The position numbers and the translations under genes are program-made. This document shows, piece after piece, positions 16,514-26,092 of a stretch of DNA of 64,000 bases (position 1 is its first letter; each line of letters opens with the position of its first letter). The notes under the pieces were generated by a model, which searched no databases, was not told the DNA's origin, and saw nothing but the letters and a program-made list of their open reading frames with translations. Location: assembly GCA_000413015.1 (NCBI GenBank), contig KE332515.1, positions 1,784,414-1,848,413 on the forward strand, written 5' to 3'. The stretch comes from Treponema socranskii subsp. paredis ATCC 35535 (GTDB lineage Bacteria; Spirochaetota; Spirochaetia; Treponematales; Treponemataceae).

Positions 16514-19411
16514 ATGGCAAAGACAAAACTCGTTTACTTTTTCGGCAATAAAAAAGCCGAGGGCAACGCCGATATGCGCGCAGAGCTCGGAGGCAAAGGT
16601 GCGAACCTTGCCGAAATGACGAACATTGGTGTTCCGGTTCCGCCGGGATTTACCATTTCAACCGATGTGTGCAAGATGTACTACGATAATAACAGAAAGT
16701 ATCCCAAAGAACTGTACTCCGATGTCGCGACAAATCTTGCAAAGCTCGAACGTGCGTTCGGCAAAAAACTCGGCGATGAAAACGATCCTCTGCTCGTTTC
16801 CGTTCGTTCCGGCGCGGCAAGCTCCATGCCCGGCATGATGGACACCGTTCTCAACCTCGGTCTCAACGACAAATCGGTACTCGGACTTGCAAAAAAGACG
16901 AACAATCCGCGTTTTGCATGGGATGCGTACCGCCGCTTTATCCAGATGTTCGGCGATGTTGCGATGGGCGTTCCTCACGAAGAATTTGAAAAAATTCTTT
17001 CGGAAGCCAAAGCGCGAGCAGGCAAAAAGCTCGACAACGAACTCGATACGTCCGAGCTTCAGGAAATCGTCGCAAAATACAAAGCTCTGTATCAAAAGAC
17101 GACGGGAACGGAATTTCCGCAGGATCCCGAAAAACAGATGTGGCACGCGATCAACGCGGTTTTCGGTTCGTGGATGAACGCGCGCGCGATCAAATACCGC
17201 GAGCTCAACAACATCAAAGGATTGAAAGGAACGGCCGTCACGGTTATGGCGATGGTGTTCGGCAATATGGGCAGCGATTCCGGCACGGGCGTATGTTTCA
17301 GCCGCAGTCCTTCGACCGGCGAAAATAAATTCTTCGGCGAATATTTGATAAACGCGCAGGGCGAAGACGTCGTCGCCGGTATCCGCACGCCTGAGGAAAT
17401 CAGCCAGCTGAAAAAAGACAATCCGAAAATATACGACGAACTCATCAAAATCCGCAACAATCTCGAAAAGCACTACCACGATATGCAGGATATGGAATTC
17501 ACCGTTCAGCAGGGCAAGCTCTATATGCTTCAGTGCCGCAACGGTAAACGCACCGGTCCCGCAGCGGTTAAAATGGCCGTCGATATGGTTGCCGAAAAAC
17601 TTATCACGAAAGAAGAAGCGATCCTCCGCGTCGATGCGGATCAGATCGACCAGCTGCTTCACCCGATGATCGATAAAGACGCTGCAAAGCAGGCAGGCGT
17701 GATCGCCAGCGGTTTGAACGCTTCTCCTGGAGCAGGCTGCGGTCAAATCGTGTTCACTGCCGACGAAGCCGAAAAGCTTGCAAAAGAAGGCAAAAAAGTG
17801 CTGCTCGTCCGCAAAGAGACGAGTCCGGACGATATCGCCGGTATGGCGGCAGCCCAGGGTATTCTTACCGCAACGGGCGGACGCACATCGCACGCGGCTG
17901 TCGTCGCACGCCAGATGGGTAAGCCCTGTGTTTCCGGTGTCGAAGCGATTCACTTTACCAACGGCGGTATTACCGTCAACGGCAAATCGTACAAACAGGG
18001 TGATTGGCTTACGATCGACGGCTCGACGGGCAATATATACGCGGGTCAGATCCCGACGAAAGAACCGCAGATCACCGGAGACTTCGGTACCTTTATGAAG
18101 TGGTGCGATGAAATCCGCAACGGATCCGTCCGTAAAATCGGAAAATCGACGATCAAAGGTTTCGGAGTGCGCGCAAATGCCGATCAGCCCGATCAGGCGC
18201 AAGCTGCGTTCAATTTCGGCGCGGAAGGCGTCGGTCTCTGCCGCACGGAACACATGTTCTTCGATCCCGCGAAGCTCGTATACTTCCAGGCGATGATCGC
18301 ATCCGATACGACGGGCGCACGCGAAAAAGCGCTTGCGAAAATTATGCCGCTGCAGAAAAAAGATTTTTCCGGCATCTTCGACGCGATGAAGGGCAAGCCC
18401 GTCATCATCCGCTTCCTCGATCCGCCGCTCCACGAATTTATTCCGAAAGACGAAGAAGGAACGCGCAAAGTGCAGCAAGTGCTGAAAGAAGAAGGCATCG
18501 ACGTTTCGGTTGAAACGCTCACTGCTCGCTTCAACTCGCTGAAAGAATTCAATCCGATGCTCGGTCACCGCGGCTGCCGTCTTACGATCACCTATCCCGA
18601 AATCTATAAAATGCAGACGGAAGCCGTTGCACTTGCCGCAATCGAATGCAAAAAGCGCGGTATCTCCGTCCGTCCGATGATCATGATCCCGATCGTGTGC
18701 GAACCGGTCGAACTTGAGACTATCCGCAAAGAATGTGAAGAAGTCATCGAAAAAGTCCAAAAAGAGAGCGGTATGAAAGTCGCAATCGAAATCGGTACGA
18801 TGATCGAAGTTCCGCGCGCGGCCCTCCTTTCCGGAGAGATCGCGAAAGTTGCGGATTTCTACAGCTTCGGTTCCAACGATTTGACTCAGTTGACTTTCGG
18901 CTTCAGCCGCGACGATGCGGGTAAATTCCTCGACGCGTACTACCACCGCAATATCCTCGACGACGATCCGTTTAAGACGCTCGATGAAAAGGGTGTCGGC
19001 AAACTCATGGATATGGCGGTTACGGCTGCGCGCGAAGTCAAACCGGAAATGCACCTCGGTATCTGCGGCGAACACGGAGGCGATCCTGCAACGATCGACT
19101 TCTGCTATCGCGTCGGTCTCGATTACGTTTCATGCTCGCCTTACCGCGTGCCGATCGCACGCCTTTCGGCGGCGCAAGCGGTTATCCGTGCGGCAAAGGC
19201 GAAAAAAGCCGCCGCTAAAAAACCGGCTGCAAAAAAAGCTCCGGCGAAAAAAGCCGCTGCTAAAACGGTAAAAAAAGCCGCGCAGAAAAAGGTCGCCGGA
19301 AAAACGATGGCGAAAGCTTCGGCGAAGAAAACGGCAGCCAAAAAACCCGCTGCAAAAAAAACGGCCGTAAAGAAAACGGTCGCGAAAAAAACCGCTAAAA
19401 AAGCGAAATAA
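16514..19411 (+). CDS. ppdK: Pyruvate, phosphate dikinase with histone-H1-like C-terminal tail
   Basis: Enzyme of 965 aa interconverting pyruvate + ATP + Pi with PEP + AMP + PPi, a key step in PPi-linked glycolysis of anaerobes. Start 16514 has a GGAG ribosome site and follows the promoter. The N-terminal ATP-grasp part opens with KGANLAEMTNIGVPVPPGF. The swivelling phosphohistidine domain has GGRTSHAAVVARQMGKP, placing the active His at about residue 460. The C-terminal TIM barrel has RFLDPPLHEF and LGICGEHGGDP, with its catalytic Cys at about residue 851. Oddity: after ALxAAQAVIRAA the protein runs on for about 73 residues (from about 893) made almost only of Lys, Ala, Pro, Thr and Val, with about 29 Lys and no Asp or Glu, resembling a histone H1/AlgP tail. 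Ordinary bacterial PPDK ends near residue 875-900. Confidence 0.97.
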   Translation: MAKTKLVYFFGNKKAEGNADMRAELGGKGANLAEMTNIGVPVPPGFTISTDVCKMYYDNNRKYPKELYSDVATNLAKLERAFGKKLGDENDPLLVSVRSGAASSMPGMMDTVLNLGLNDKSVLGLAKKTNNPRFAWDAYRRFIQMFGDVAMGVPHEEFEKILSEAKARAGKKLDNELDTSELQEIVAKYKALYQKTTGTEFPQDPEKQMWHAINAVFGSWMNARAIKYRELNNIKGLKGTAVTVMAMVFGNMGSDSGTGVCFSRSPSTGENKFFGEYLINAQGEDVVAGIRTPEEISQLKKDNPKIYDELIKIRNNLEKHYHDMQDMEFTVQQGKLYMLQCRNGKRTGPAAVKMAVDMVAEKLITKEEAILRVDADQIDQLLHPMIDKDAAKQAGVIASGLNASPGAGCGQIVFTADEAEKLAKEGKKVLLVRKETSPDDIAGMAAAQGILTATGGRTSHAAVVARQMGKPCVSGVEAIHFTNGGITVNGKSYKQGDWLTIDGSTGNIYAGQIPTKEPQITGDFGTFMKWCDEIRNGSVRKIGKSTIKGFGVRANADQPDQAQAAFNFGAEGVGLCRTEHMFFDPAKLVYFQAMIASDTTGAREKALAKIMPLQKKDFSGIFDAMKGKPVIIRFLDPPLHEFIPKDEEGTRKVQQVLKEEGIDVSVETLTARFNSLKEFNPMLGHRGCRLTITYPEIYKMQTEAVALAAIECKKRGISVRPMIMIPIVCEPVELETIRKECEEVIEKVQKESGMKVAIEIGTMIEVPRAALLSGEIAKVADFYSFGSNDLTQLTFGFSRDDAGKFLDAYYHRNILDDDPFKTLDEKGVGKLMDMAVTAAREVKPEMHLGICGEHGGDPATIDFCYRVGLDYVSCSPYRVPIARLSAAQAVIRAAKAKKAAAKKPAAKKAPAKKAAAKTVKKAAQKKVAGKTMAKASAKKTAAKKPAAKKTAVKKTVAKKTAKKAK

Positions 19412-19435
19412 TATAAGCGGTTCTGTTTGACAGCG

Positions 19436-19482
19436 AAAACCGTCCGGCAAAACGTGAGAGCGGAATGCCGGGCGGTTTTTTT
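19436..19482 (+). terminator. Rho-independent terminator after ppdK
   Basis: AAAACCGTCCGGCA pairs with TGCCGGGCGGTTTT (one G-U pair) around a 16-nt loop and is followed by a run of seven T. It is also symmetric enough to work on the other strand. Confidence 0.9.
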
Positions 19483-19546
19483 ATGCGGCGGTTGCAGTGC
19501 AATCGCAGATTTTAAAATCGAACGGAAGTATGGGGAGGTATAAGGG

Positions 19547-20086
19547 ATGGAACTTATCGAAAAAAAACTTTCTTCTGAAGAATTGTACAAAAGCGCATCG
19601 TATTCGTTTCGCGTCGATTCGGTTCGTCTGCCTGACGGAAAAACGGGAACGCGTGAAGTTATAAAACATCCCGGCGGCGTTGCGGTTTTAGCGATCGACG
19701 ACGGCAAAGCGGCCGTAGTCCGCCAGTACCGATACGCGATCGATAGCGTTACGACGGAAATTCCTGCCGGTAAACTCGATAAAATTCCCGGGGAAAAGCC
19801 TGTCGATGCCGCGCGCCGCGAATTACGGGAAGAAACGGGCTGCACGGCGGATACGATGGAATACCTCGGCATGATATATCCTTCTCCCGGCATACTTACC
19901 GAAAAGCTTTATATTTTTTATGCAAAAGGTCTTCATAAAGCGGAGCAGGAGCTGGACGATGACGAGTTTCTCAATGCCGAATGGATGCCGATCGATGTAC
20001 TGCTGAAACAAATCGCCGACGGAGAGATAAACGATTGTAAAGCGATTTGCGCTTGCATGTTTGCGCATCTCAAAGGTATATTGTAA
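19547..20086 (+). CDS. NUDIX hydrolase, ADP-ribose pyrophosphatase type
   Basis: Nucleotide-sugar pyrophosphatase of 179 aa. The Nudix box is intact: GEKPVDAARRELREETGCTAD (G-x5-E-x7-R-E-U-x-E-E-x-G-U) at about residues 83-105. The preceding PAGKLDK and the following PSPGILTEKLYIFYAKGL are typical of the ADP-ribose/NudF branch, where the substrate is ADP-ribose or another ADP-sugar. It is separated from ppdK by a terminator and from the MFS carrier by 4 bp, so it probably heads a two-gene unit. Confidence 0.9.
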   Translation: MELIEKKLSSEELYKSASYSFRVDSVRLPDGKTGTREVIKHPGGVAVLAIDDGKAAVVRQYRYAIDSVTTEIPAGKLDKIPGEKPVDAARRELREETGCTADTMEYLGMIYPSPGILTEKLYIFYAKGLHKAEQELDDDEFLNAEWMPIDVLLKQIADGEINDCKAICACMFAHLKGIL

Positions 20087-20090
20087 AAAT

Positions 20091-21329
20091 ATGTTTCAAT
20101 TATTGCTCGCCGTCATCTATATCGCATTCATCAGCCTCGGTTTGCCGGATGCACTGCTCGGTTCCGCATGGCCCGTTATGTACCGCGAATTCGGCGTGAG
20201 CGTTTCTTATGCAGGCATCATATCTATGATCATCGCTTTGGGAACCGTCGTTTCGAGTTTACAGAGCGATCGATTGACGAAAAAATTCGGAACCGGACGA
20301 GTGACTGCCGCAAGCGTTGCGCTGACCGCGTTTGCGCTTTTCGGTTTTTCGCTCGCGCACTCGTTTTATGCGCTCGTTTTTTTGGCGCTCCCCTACGGGC
20401 TCGGTGCGGGCAGCGTGGATGCGTCGCTGAATAATTACGTCGCGCTTCATTACAAAAGCCGGCACATGAGTTGGCTGCACTGTATGTGGGGAGTAGGAGC
20501 GGCAGCCGGTCCCTATGTTATGGGTTTTGCGCTTGCGCACGGGAACATGTGGAATGCGGGTTATCGCGCGATTGCGTTACTGCAAGCCGCGCTCACGGCG
20601 CTTCTTGTTTTCAGTTTGCCGCTTTGGAAACGAAATGATAAAACCGATGCAGCCGAGCGGATATCCGGAGCAGCGCAGCCTTCCCTATCCGACAAAGCGG
20701 CGCCTTCCGCATTCGATTCAGCCGATACCCGTCCGCTTTCGCTTAAAGAAATTATTGATTTACCGGGCGCAAAGGCGGTGATGCTTTCGTTTTTTTGTTA
20801 TGCGGCGGTGGAACAGACGAGCGGTCTTTGGGCGGCGAGCTATACGCTTTTGCAAAACGGCGTTTCGGTGGACACCGCGGCGCGCTATGCGAGTTTCGTC
20901 TACCTCGGCATCACCGCCGGCCGCGCGCTCTGCGGTTTTATTTCGATGTATTTGAACGATACGCAGATGGTGAGGCTCGGCGAAATCGTTATACTTGCCG
21001 GAGTGATTTTGCTCTTTATGCCGTTTGGAAATGCGTTTACGCTTTTAGGCTTCGCGCTTACGGGACTCGGCTGTGCGCCCGTTTTTCCGAGCCTCATCCA
21101 CGCAACCCCGCATCATTTCGGGGTAAATAAGTCGCAGGCGCTTATCGGCGTACAGATGGCAAGCGCATATATCGGGAACTGCATGCTGCCGCCGCTCTTC
21201 GGTTTTATTGCGAATAGATTCGGCATTTTTCTTTTGCCGGCATACTTGCTGCTGTTTTGCACACTCATGATCGCTTCTCACGAGCGGCTCATACGGCTGA
21301 CAGAGCGGCGGCTCGAATCGATCGTATAA
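20091..21329 (+). CDS. MFS transporter
   Basis: Membrane carrier of 412 aa with about twelve hydrophobic segments. Start 20091 (MFQLLLAVIYIAFISLGLPDALLGSAWP) is taken because it opens the first membrane helix and lies 4 bp after the NUDIX stop. LGLPDALLGSAWP and the motif-A-like SDRLTKKFGTGR between helices 2 and 3 are typical of the FucP/BypA-like MFS branch. A cytoplasmic, poorly conserved loop of about 35 residues separates the two halves. Substrate unknown; sugar is possible. Confidence 0.85.
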   Translation: MFQLLLAVIYIAFISLGLPDALLGSAWPVMYREFGVSVSYAGIISMIIALGTVVSSLQSDRLTKKFGTGRVTAASVALTAFALFGFSLAHSFYALVFLALPYGLGAGSVDASLNNYVALHYKSRHMSWLHCMWGVGAAAGPYVMGFALAHGNMWNAGYRAIALLQAALTALLVFSLPLWKRNDKTDAAERISGAAQPSLSDKAAPSAFDSADTRPLSLKEIIDLPGAKAVMLSFFCYAAVEQTSGLWAASYTLLQNGVSVDTAARYASFVYLGITAGRALCGFISMYLNDTQMVRLGEIVILAGVILLFMPFGNAFTLLGFALTGLGCAPVFPSLIHATPHHFGVNKSQALIGVQMASAYIGNCMLPPLFGFIANRFGIFLLPAYLLLFCTLMIASHERLIRLTERRLESIV

Positions 21330-21412
21330 AACCGAATTTAATAATTAACTTAAATGTCGAGTTCGGAAAGCACCGGCCGATAAAGCTGCGCTTTTGACAA
21401 AAAGCCGTCCGT

Positions 21413-22009
21413 TCAGCCGGCAAAATCCTGTACGCACATAAAACGATATATTTTATGCAGGCCGCAGCCGATACCGACGTGCGTATAGGCTCGGCTTAAA
21501 ATCTTTTTGCGGTGCCTGCGGCCCGGATCGCTATCGTCTTCCAAAAGTCGGATGACGATCATCCTTGCATCGTCGTAACCGTAGGAGATGTTTTCACCCC
21601 AAGTACTGCAAGCCCAATGTTTACGAATACGCGGATCCGTATGCATATCGTGTCCGACCCCGCCGCCCGGTCCTTGCACGTTGACCCATTCTTTTGCGGC
21701 AAGTGCTAGTCCTTTGCCGAACTTCAATGGCGGCAGGGGCTGCATTGCTTTCATCTCGTTAATACATTCCGTTATAGCGGTAGTCGGGTTTTTGACGGCA
21801 TACGGTTCCAAACGTGTTTTTGCGTATTGTGCCGGCTGAGTGCGCGCAAAATTGATTTCTTCAAGCACGTCATTTTCCAGTTTGGCAAAATAAGCGGCGT
21901 TGGGATCTTCCGCCATATTCCCGCACGATACCGATACCGTCGCGAGCAGCAAAGCGGCCGCAGAAATTTTAATAATTTTTGAGAGATGTTTAGTTTTCGG
22001 ATTTTTCAT
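21413..22009 (-). CDS. CAP/SCP-domain lipoprotein
   Basis: Exported protein of 198 aa. A signal with lipobox TVSVSC places the lipid-modified Cys at about residue 29, so it is probably membrane-anchored. The CAP (SCP/PR-1/allergen V5) domain covers about 45-195, with LEEINFARTQPAQYA, the His of GVGHDMHTD, the GENISYGY motif, HRKKIL, and GIGCG. These include the family's paired His and Glu residues. Bacterial CAP proteins have been linked to cell-envelope roles and host contact, but no reaction is established. It follows the small membrane protein upstream by 19 bp. Confidence 0.88.
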   Translation of the reverse strand: MKNPKTKHLSKIIKISAAALLLATVSVSCGNMAEDPNAAYFAKLENDVLEEINFARTQPAQYAKTRLEPYAVKNPTTAITECINEMKAMQPLPPLKFGKGLALAAKEWVNVQGPGGGVGHDMHTDPRIRKHWACSTWGENISYGYDDARMIVIRLLEDDSDPGRRHRKKILSRAYTHVGIGCGLHKIYRFMCVQDFAG

Positions 22010-22028
22010 ATATATACCTCCATGTATT

Positions 22029-22328
22029 TTATTTTTTTATTTTCGCAGCGATCATTGCTCCGCACGCGAGTATGAATAAAAACGCAAGATAGATGACGAC
22101 GATATATGCCGCCGCGTCGGGCGCGACAAAAAACATGATGCCCGTTGCAAGGGTGAGAATACCGAGAACGAGCGATGCGCTTCCTGCAGCTTTTCCGAGC
22201 CGCTTTTTATCGCCGAGGGATGCGAGATATTTTTTCGAAAGCATATATGTGCCGGTTACGGTAAACGCAGCCCCCGCTCCGATAAAGAGCACGAAGAGCA
22301 AAAGCAGTTTCGTATGTGATAAAATCAT
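22029..22328 (-). CDS. Small membrane protein, unknown function
   Basis: Protein of 99 aa with three hydrophobic segments: residues about 8-28, 45-68 and 72-93. Between the first two lies a basic stretch, LSKKYLASLGDKKRLGKAAG. The C-terminus ends AAKIKK. No family is recognised. It is 19 bp upstream of the CAP lipoprotein gene on the same strand and is probably co-transcribed with it. The organisation resembles two-gene envelope units, but this is only positional. Confidence 0.75.
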   Translation of the reverse strand: MILSHTKLLLLFVLFIGAGAAFTVTGTYMLSKKYLASLGDKKRLGKAAGSASLVLGILTLATGIMFFVAPDAAAYIVVIYLAFLFILACGAMIAAKIKK

Positions 22329-22470
22329 AATTCAACTATACCGTATTTTCGGCTGTACTGCCATATCGGCACGTTTCCGGCGGCTGTATTTTGGCAGTTC
22401 CGTACCGTCGTTATGCCGCGGCCGCCGGTTGTCACGGGAGCCCTTTTGATTTAGACTGCATACCGACAGT

Positions 22471-24615
22471 ATGGAATCGATTCTTTTATCGCTCAACGAC
22501 GAACAGAGGGCATCCGTCGTGCAGACGGAAGGGCGCGTGCGCGTCATCGCGGGAGCGGGTACGGGCAAAACGAGAGCGTTGACGTCGCGCTACTGCTACC
22601 TCGTCGACGAAGCGGGCATCGCTCCCGGCAATATTTTGTGCGCGACTTTTACGAACCGTGCCGCGAACGAAATGAAACAGCGCGTGCGTAAGCGGCTCGG
22701 CGACATCGATTTGGGATATATCTGCACGTTCCACGCGTTTTGCGTTCAGCTCCTCAAAGAAGACATCAGCGTTTTAAACTACCCGAAAAATTTCGTCATC
22801 ATGGATACGGAAGACGAACGCGATATTTTGCTGCGCATCTTTTCCGATATGCGCATTACGATGCGGGAGATGACGGTACAAAGCGCGATCGACGAAGTGC
22901 TCGAAGCGAAAAAAATGCGCGCCGACACGTATATCGACGATATCTACCGCATGAACAACGAACAGCTCCGCGAGCGTTTCAATTTTATCAAAGACCGCCG
23001 CGATGAAATTTTTGTGCGCTATATCTACGAGCAGAAAAAAATCTTCGGTCTCGACTTCAATGATTTAATAAATTTTACGACGTACATCCTCGAACATTTT
23101 CCCGCCGTGCGCGAAAAATGGCAGGCACGCATGCAGTACGTCATGGTTGACGAATTTCAGGACGTAAGCAAAAAGCAGTACAAAATCGCGCAGACACTTT
23201 CCGGAAAGCACGGAAACCTCTACATCGTCGGCGATCCCGATCAAACGATCTATTCGTGGCGCGGCTCGCACGTAAAACTCTTTCTCGATTTCGATAAAAC
23301 TTATCCCGACGCAAAAACGTTTTTGCTTTCGAAAAATTACCGCTCGACGCCGGAAATCATCAAAGCATCCGATACGCTGATCGAAAAAAATACCGTGCGT
23401 TATCAAAAAACGCTTAGGGCGGAAAAGGAGTCGGGCGCCAAACCGATTTTTTGCCATTGTAAAAGCGAAGGCGAAGAAGCGCTTTGGATTTTTAATAAAA
23501 TCGATGAGCTTGCAAAACGCGGCGTAGCCTACGGAGACATCGCAGTCTTATATCGTGCACACTATCTTTCCCGCGCGATCGAAGAAACGTTTATCGATAA
23601 GCGTGTACCGTATAAATTTTACAGCGGTATAGAATTTTACAGCCGCAGGGAAATTAAAGATATCGTGTGTTATCTCCGCATGATCACGTCCGGCGACGAC
23701 GTCGCATTTTTGCGTACGGTCAATATGCCGTCGAGGAAAATCGGCAAAGCGAAGATAGAAACGCTCCGGACTCTTGCCGAACAAAACGGTACGGCGCTGT
23801 ACGACGAATTTAAAAAAAATATCGATACGCCGCTTTTTGCAGGCACCGGAGCGCGCGCATACGTCGAAGCGATAGAAACGCTTCGTGCATCGTACAAAAC
23901 GCTTCCGCTCGGTACGCTGCTGCAGGCGGTTATGGACAGGTCGGGCTATGAAGCGTACTTGCGTCTGCAAAACGATCAGGACAGGCTCGACAACGTCGCC
24001 GAATTCCGCCGCGCGGTGGAAAAAGCGGGACAGGACGATGATGCGAACTTAGAAGACTTTCTATCGCACATCGCGCTCTTTACCGATTTGGACAGAGAAG
24101 AAAACCGAAGCAATGTCAAACTCATGACGATCCATGCGGCGAAAGGCATGGAGTTTCCGTATGTGTTTGTCTGCGGTCTGAACGAAGGCGTGTTCCCGTC
24201 GCGTAAAACGCTCTCGTTCGACGACATGGAAGAGGAACGGAGGATCGCATATGTCGCGATGACGCGCGCGAAAGATGCGCTCTTTTTGTCGGATGCGGAA
24301 GGGACGGCGAACGACAACCTCTTTAAACAACCGTCGCGTTTTATTTTCGACGCGGGACTCGAAAACCTCGCGCTTGAAAGAAAACTCGACGAATCGTTTG
24401 TCGTGCAGACTAAATCGCTCATCGATTACAGCGAAGCGCAGCTCAAACGGATCGGCATACCGTACGAAGAAGGCACGCGTGTGCGTCATCCGATCTTCGG
24501 GGATGGTACCGTCGTTTCGGTAAACAAAAAAGCCGGCTGTTACGGCATCGCGTTCGATTCGATGCAAACCGAGCGGAGCATCCGTTTCGGTGCGGAATTG
24601 AGCGAAGTGCGGTAG
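22471..24615 (+). CDS. pcrA: UvrD/Rep/PcrA-family DNA helicase
   Basis: ATP-dependent 3'-5' DNA helicase of 714 aa, slightly short of PcrA (about 730). SF1 motifs in order: Q-motif region LNDEQRASV, motif I AGAGTGKTRALTSR (about 26-39), motif Ia TFTNRAANEMKQR, motif II VDEFQDVSKKQY, motif III GDPDQTIYSWRGS, motif IV region YRSTPEI, motif V IHAAKGMEFPYVFVCGLNEG, and motif VI VAMTRAKD. The C-terminal RHPIFGDGTVVSV is the Tudor-like end of PcrA that contacts RNA polymerase. It can act in nucleotide excision repair or replication restart. It stands alone and faces the LacI gene on the other strand. Confidence 0.95.
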   Translation: MESILLSLNDEQRASVVQTEGRVRVIAGAGTGKTRALTSRYCYLVDEAGIAPGNILCATFTNRAANEMKQRVRKRLGDIDLGYICTFHAFCVQLLKEDISVLNYPKNFVIMDTEDERDILLRIFSDMRITMREMTVQSAIDEVLEAKKMRADTYIDDIYRMNNEQLRERFNFIKDRRDEIFVRYIYEQKKIFGLDFNDLINFTTYILEHFPAVREKWQARMQYVMVDEFQDVSKKQYKIAQTLSGKHGNLYIVGDPDQTIYSWRGSHVKLFLDFDKTYPDAKTFLLSKNYRSTPEIIKASDTLIEKNTVRYQKTLRAEKESGAKPIFCHCKSEGEEALWIFNKIDELAKRGVAYGDIAVLYRAHYLSRAIEETFIDKRVPYKFYSGIEFYSRREIKDIVCYLRMITSGDDVAFLRTVNMPSRKIGKAKIETLRTLAEQNGTALYDEFKKNIDTPLFAGTGARAYVEAIETLRASYKTLPLGTLLQAVMDRSGYEAYLRLQNDQDRLDNVAEFRRAVEKAGQDDDANLEDFLSHIALFTDLDREENRSNVKLMTIHAAKGMEFPYVFVCGLNEGVFPSRKTLSFDDMEEERRIAYVAMTRAKDALFLSDAEGTANDNLFKQPSRFIFDAGLENLALERKLDESFVVQTKSLIDYSEAQLKRIGIPYEEGTRVRHPIFGDGTVVSVNKKAGCYGIAFDSMQTERSIRFGAELSEVR

Positions 24616-24773
24616 AGAAAGGGCGGTGTGTGTACGTTCTTGGGTGCGGGATTGTGCGGGACGTTATGTTTCTGTATGAGGTGTATCGTGTGATAGAGAA
24701 TCTTTGTTAAACGCTTAGTTCTATTCGGGATGATTGGGCAGGTGTTTAGGGTGCAGATATGGAGACGGAAAAC

Positions 24774-25829
24774 CTAACATCGAAGAAATTGATTTTCGAT
24801 ATCTTCAAGGCTTTCTTTAATGAGAATGCTTGCATTAATATAGTTCAATTTACACGGAGGTTTTTTCCCGAGCAGGAGATAATCAGAAATAAGCTGCATA
24901 CTCAAATAACCTTGTGCCTGAGGATTTTGAAATATACTAAAGGCGATACGGTTTTCCAATAAACCTTTTTTTACGATATCGGATAAATCGTACGTTATTA
25001 CTTTGAATTGGAATTTTTCCTGCTCTTCAAGTACGGCTTTAAGGCCTCCTGAATTTGCACCGGACGCGTAAATGACACAGGATACGGGCATTTTTTTTGC
25101 AAATACTTCTTTACACCGCAAGTATGCTTCGATATCGTCCGACGGAAGCTCTATCACATCGATAATTTTAAGAGAGGGACATTGTGTATGTAAAAGCTCG
25201 GTCATGCTCGCTAATCGTATTTGGCTGCCTTTTATAATTTGGTTGGGCTCAAACACCAAAAGATTTCCGTGTCCTCCCGTAATGATACTTATAAGCCCGC
25301 TTGCAATATGCCCCGAATATCGATAATTGCATCCGACGAAAGCCGAATATTCGGCTTTTATGAATGAGGTTAATAATATTACGGGAAAACCGCAATTTGA
25401 TAATCGGTTTACATAAGCAACAATCTCCGGATTATTTATCGGGATGAGGATTATACCATCGGCATTGTCGACTTCAACAGCTTCATGTAATAATTCTAAC
25501 TGCGCTTTTGCGTTGAAATTTTCACATGGTTTAATGCTTAATGAAATTCCTGCCGGAAAAAATTCATCTGCAGCTTTTTGTATGCCCGCGCGGAGCATTT
25601 CGATGAACGGATTATTGATTACATGCTGAATAAAAACGATTTTAAATTGTTTTCGTTTATTCGATAAAGACTTTGCAAATTTATTCGGCTTGTAATGAAG
25701 ATCCTCTGCGGCTTTAAGAATCCGTTCCGCAATTTCCGGCTTAATTCTTCCTCTGTTGTGTATTGCCCTGTCAACTGTTCCCGGAGAAACACCGACGATT
25801 TTTGCTATATCTTTTATAGTAACTGCCAC
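24774..25829 (-). CDS. LacI-family regulator, probable control of the NCS1 operon
   Basis: Repressor-like protein of 351 aa. N-terminal helix-turn-helix: VTIKDIAKIVGVSPGTVDRAIHN, then a hinge region EAAEDLHYKPN. The effector domain belongs to the sugar/ligand-binding type that resembles ribose binding protein (IVFIQHVINNPFIEML, GIILIPINNPEIVAYVN). It is divergent from the permease-hydrolase-permease operon starting at 26153, with 323 bp between. The region holds a perfect 26-bp palindrome just after the operon -10, plus two weaker inverted repeats on the regulator side, so it likely controls both. The inducer is inferred to be the permease substrate, not necessarily a sugar. Confidence 0.9.
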   Translation of the reverse strand: MAVTIKDIAKIVGVSPGTVDRAIHNRGRIKPEIAERILKAAEDLHYKPNKFAKSLSNKRKQFKIVFIQHVINNPFIEMLRAGIQKAADEFFPAGISLSIKPCENFNAKAQLELLHEAVEVDNADGIILIPINNPEIVAYVNRLSNCGFPVILLTSFIKAEYSAFVGCNYRYSGHIASGLISIITGGHGNLLVFEPNQIIKGSQIRLASMTELLHTQCPSLKIIDVIELPSDDIEAYLRCKEVFAKKMPVSCVIYASGANSGGLKAVLEEQEKFQFKVITYDLSDIVKKGLLENRIAFSIFQNPQAQGYLSMQLISDYLLLGKKPPCKLNYINASILIKESLEDIENQFLRC

Positions 25830-25861
25830 TTTTTACCTCTATAGCTCGCCATTATAGCATA

Positions 25862-25891
25862 CTTGAATAGTAAAATGTAACATTATTCAAG
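25862..25891. promoter_or_regulatory. Inverted repeat near the LacI-regulator start
   Basis: CTTGAATAGT (25862-25871) and ATTATTCAAG (25882-25891) form a 10-bp inverted repeat with one mismatch, 33 bp upstream of the regulator ATG. A possible autoregulatory site. Confidence 0.4.
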
Positions 25892-25908
25892 GTGTTTCAA
25901 AAATAGTG

Positions 25909-25920
25909 TGTGCGAGCACA
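25909..25920. promoter_or_regulatory. Weak LacI-like half-palindrome
   Basis: TGTGCGAGCACA is palindromic except for the central bases and shares the GTG...CAC core with the strong 26-bp site. Possible secondary operator for looping. Confidence 0.3.
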
Positions 25921-26061
25921 ATAATTTCTTTTCATGTGATAGTATATCCGCTTTTAATCTCTTATTTTTAAATATTTTAATTAAAATTTAGAGATTTTAT
26001 AGTTTTATTATATAATAAAGCCGAATATTCTGTAAAATATAGTGATATCAATAAAAATTTA

Positions 26062-26090
26062 TTGACAGATCCGATATCACGATATACACT
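26062..26090 (+). promoter_or_regulatory. Promoter of the NCS1-hydrolase-NCS1 operon
   Basis: Perfect TTGACA (26062-26067), 17-bp spacer, TACACT (26085-26090). The operator begins three bases after the -10, so it covers the transcription start. Confidence 0.85.
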
Positions 26091-26092
26091 AT

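Noticed and set aside
16658..19075. Very long minus-strand open frame opposite ppdK (about 805 codons)
   Set aside because: It is the mirror of the highly biased ppdK coding strand. The predicted protein is Phe/His/Arg-rich low-complexity sequence with no recognisable domain or ribosome site.
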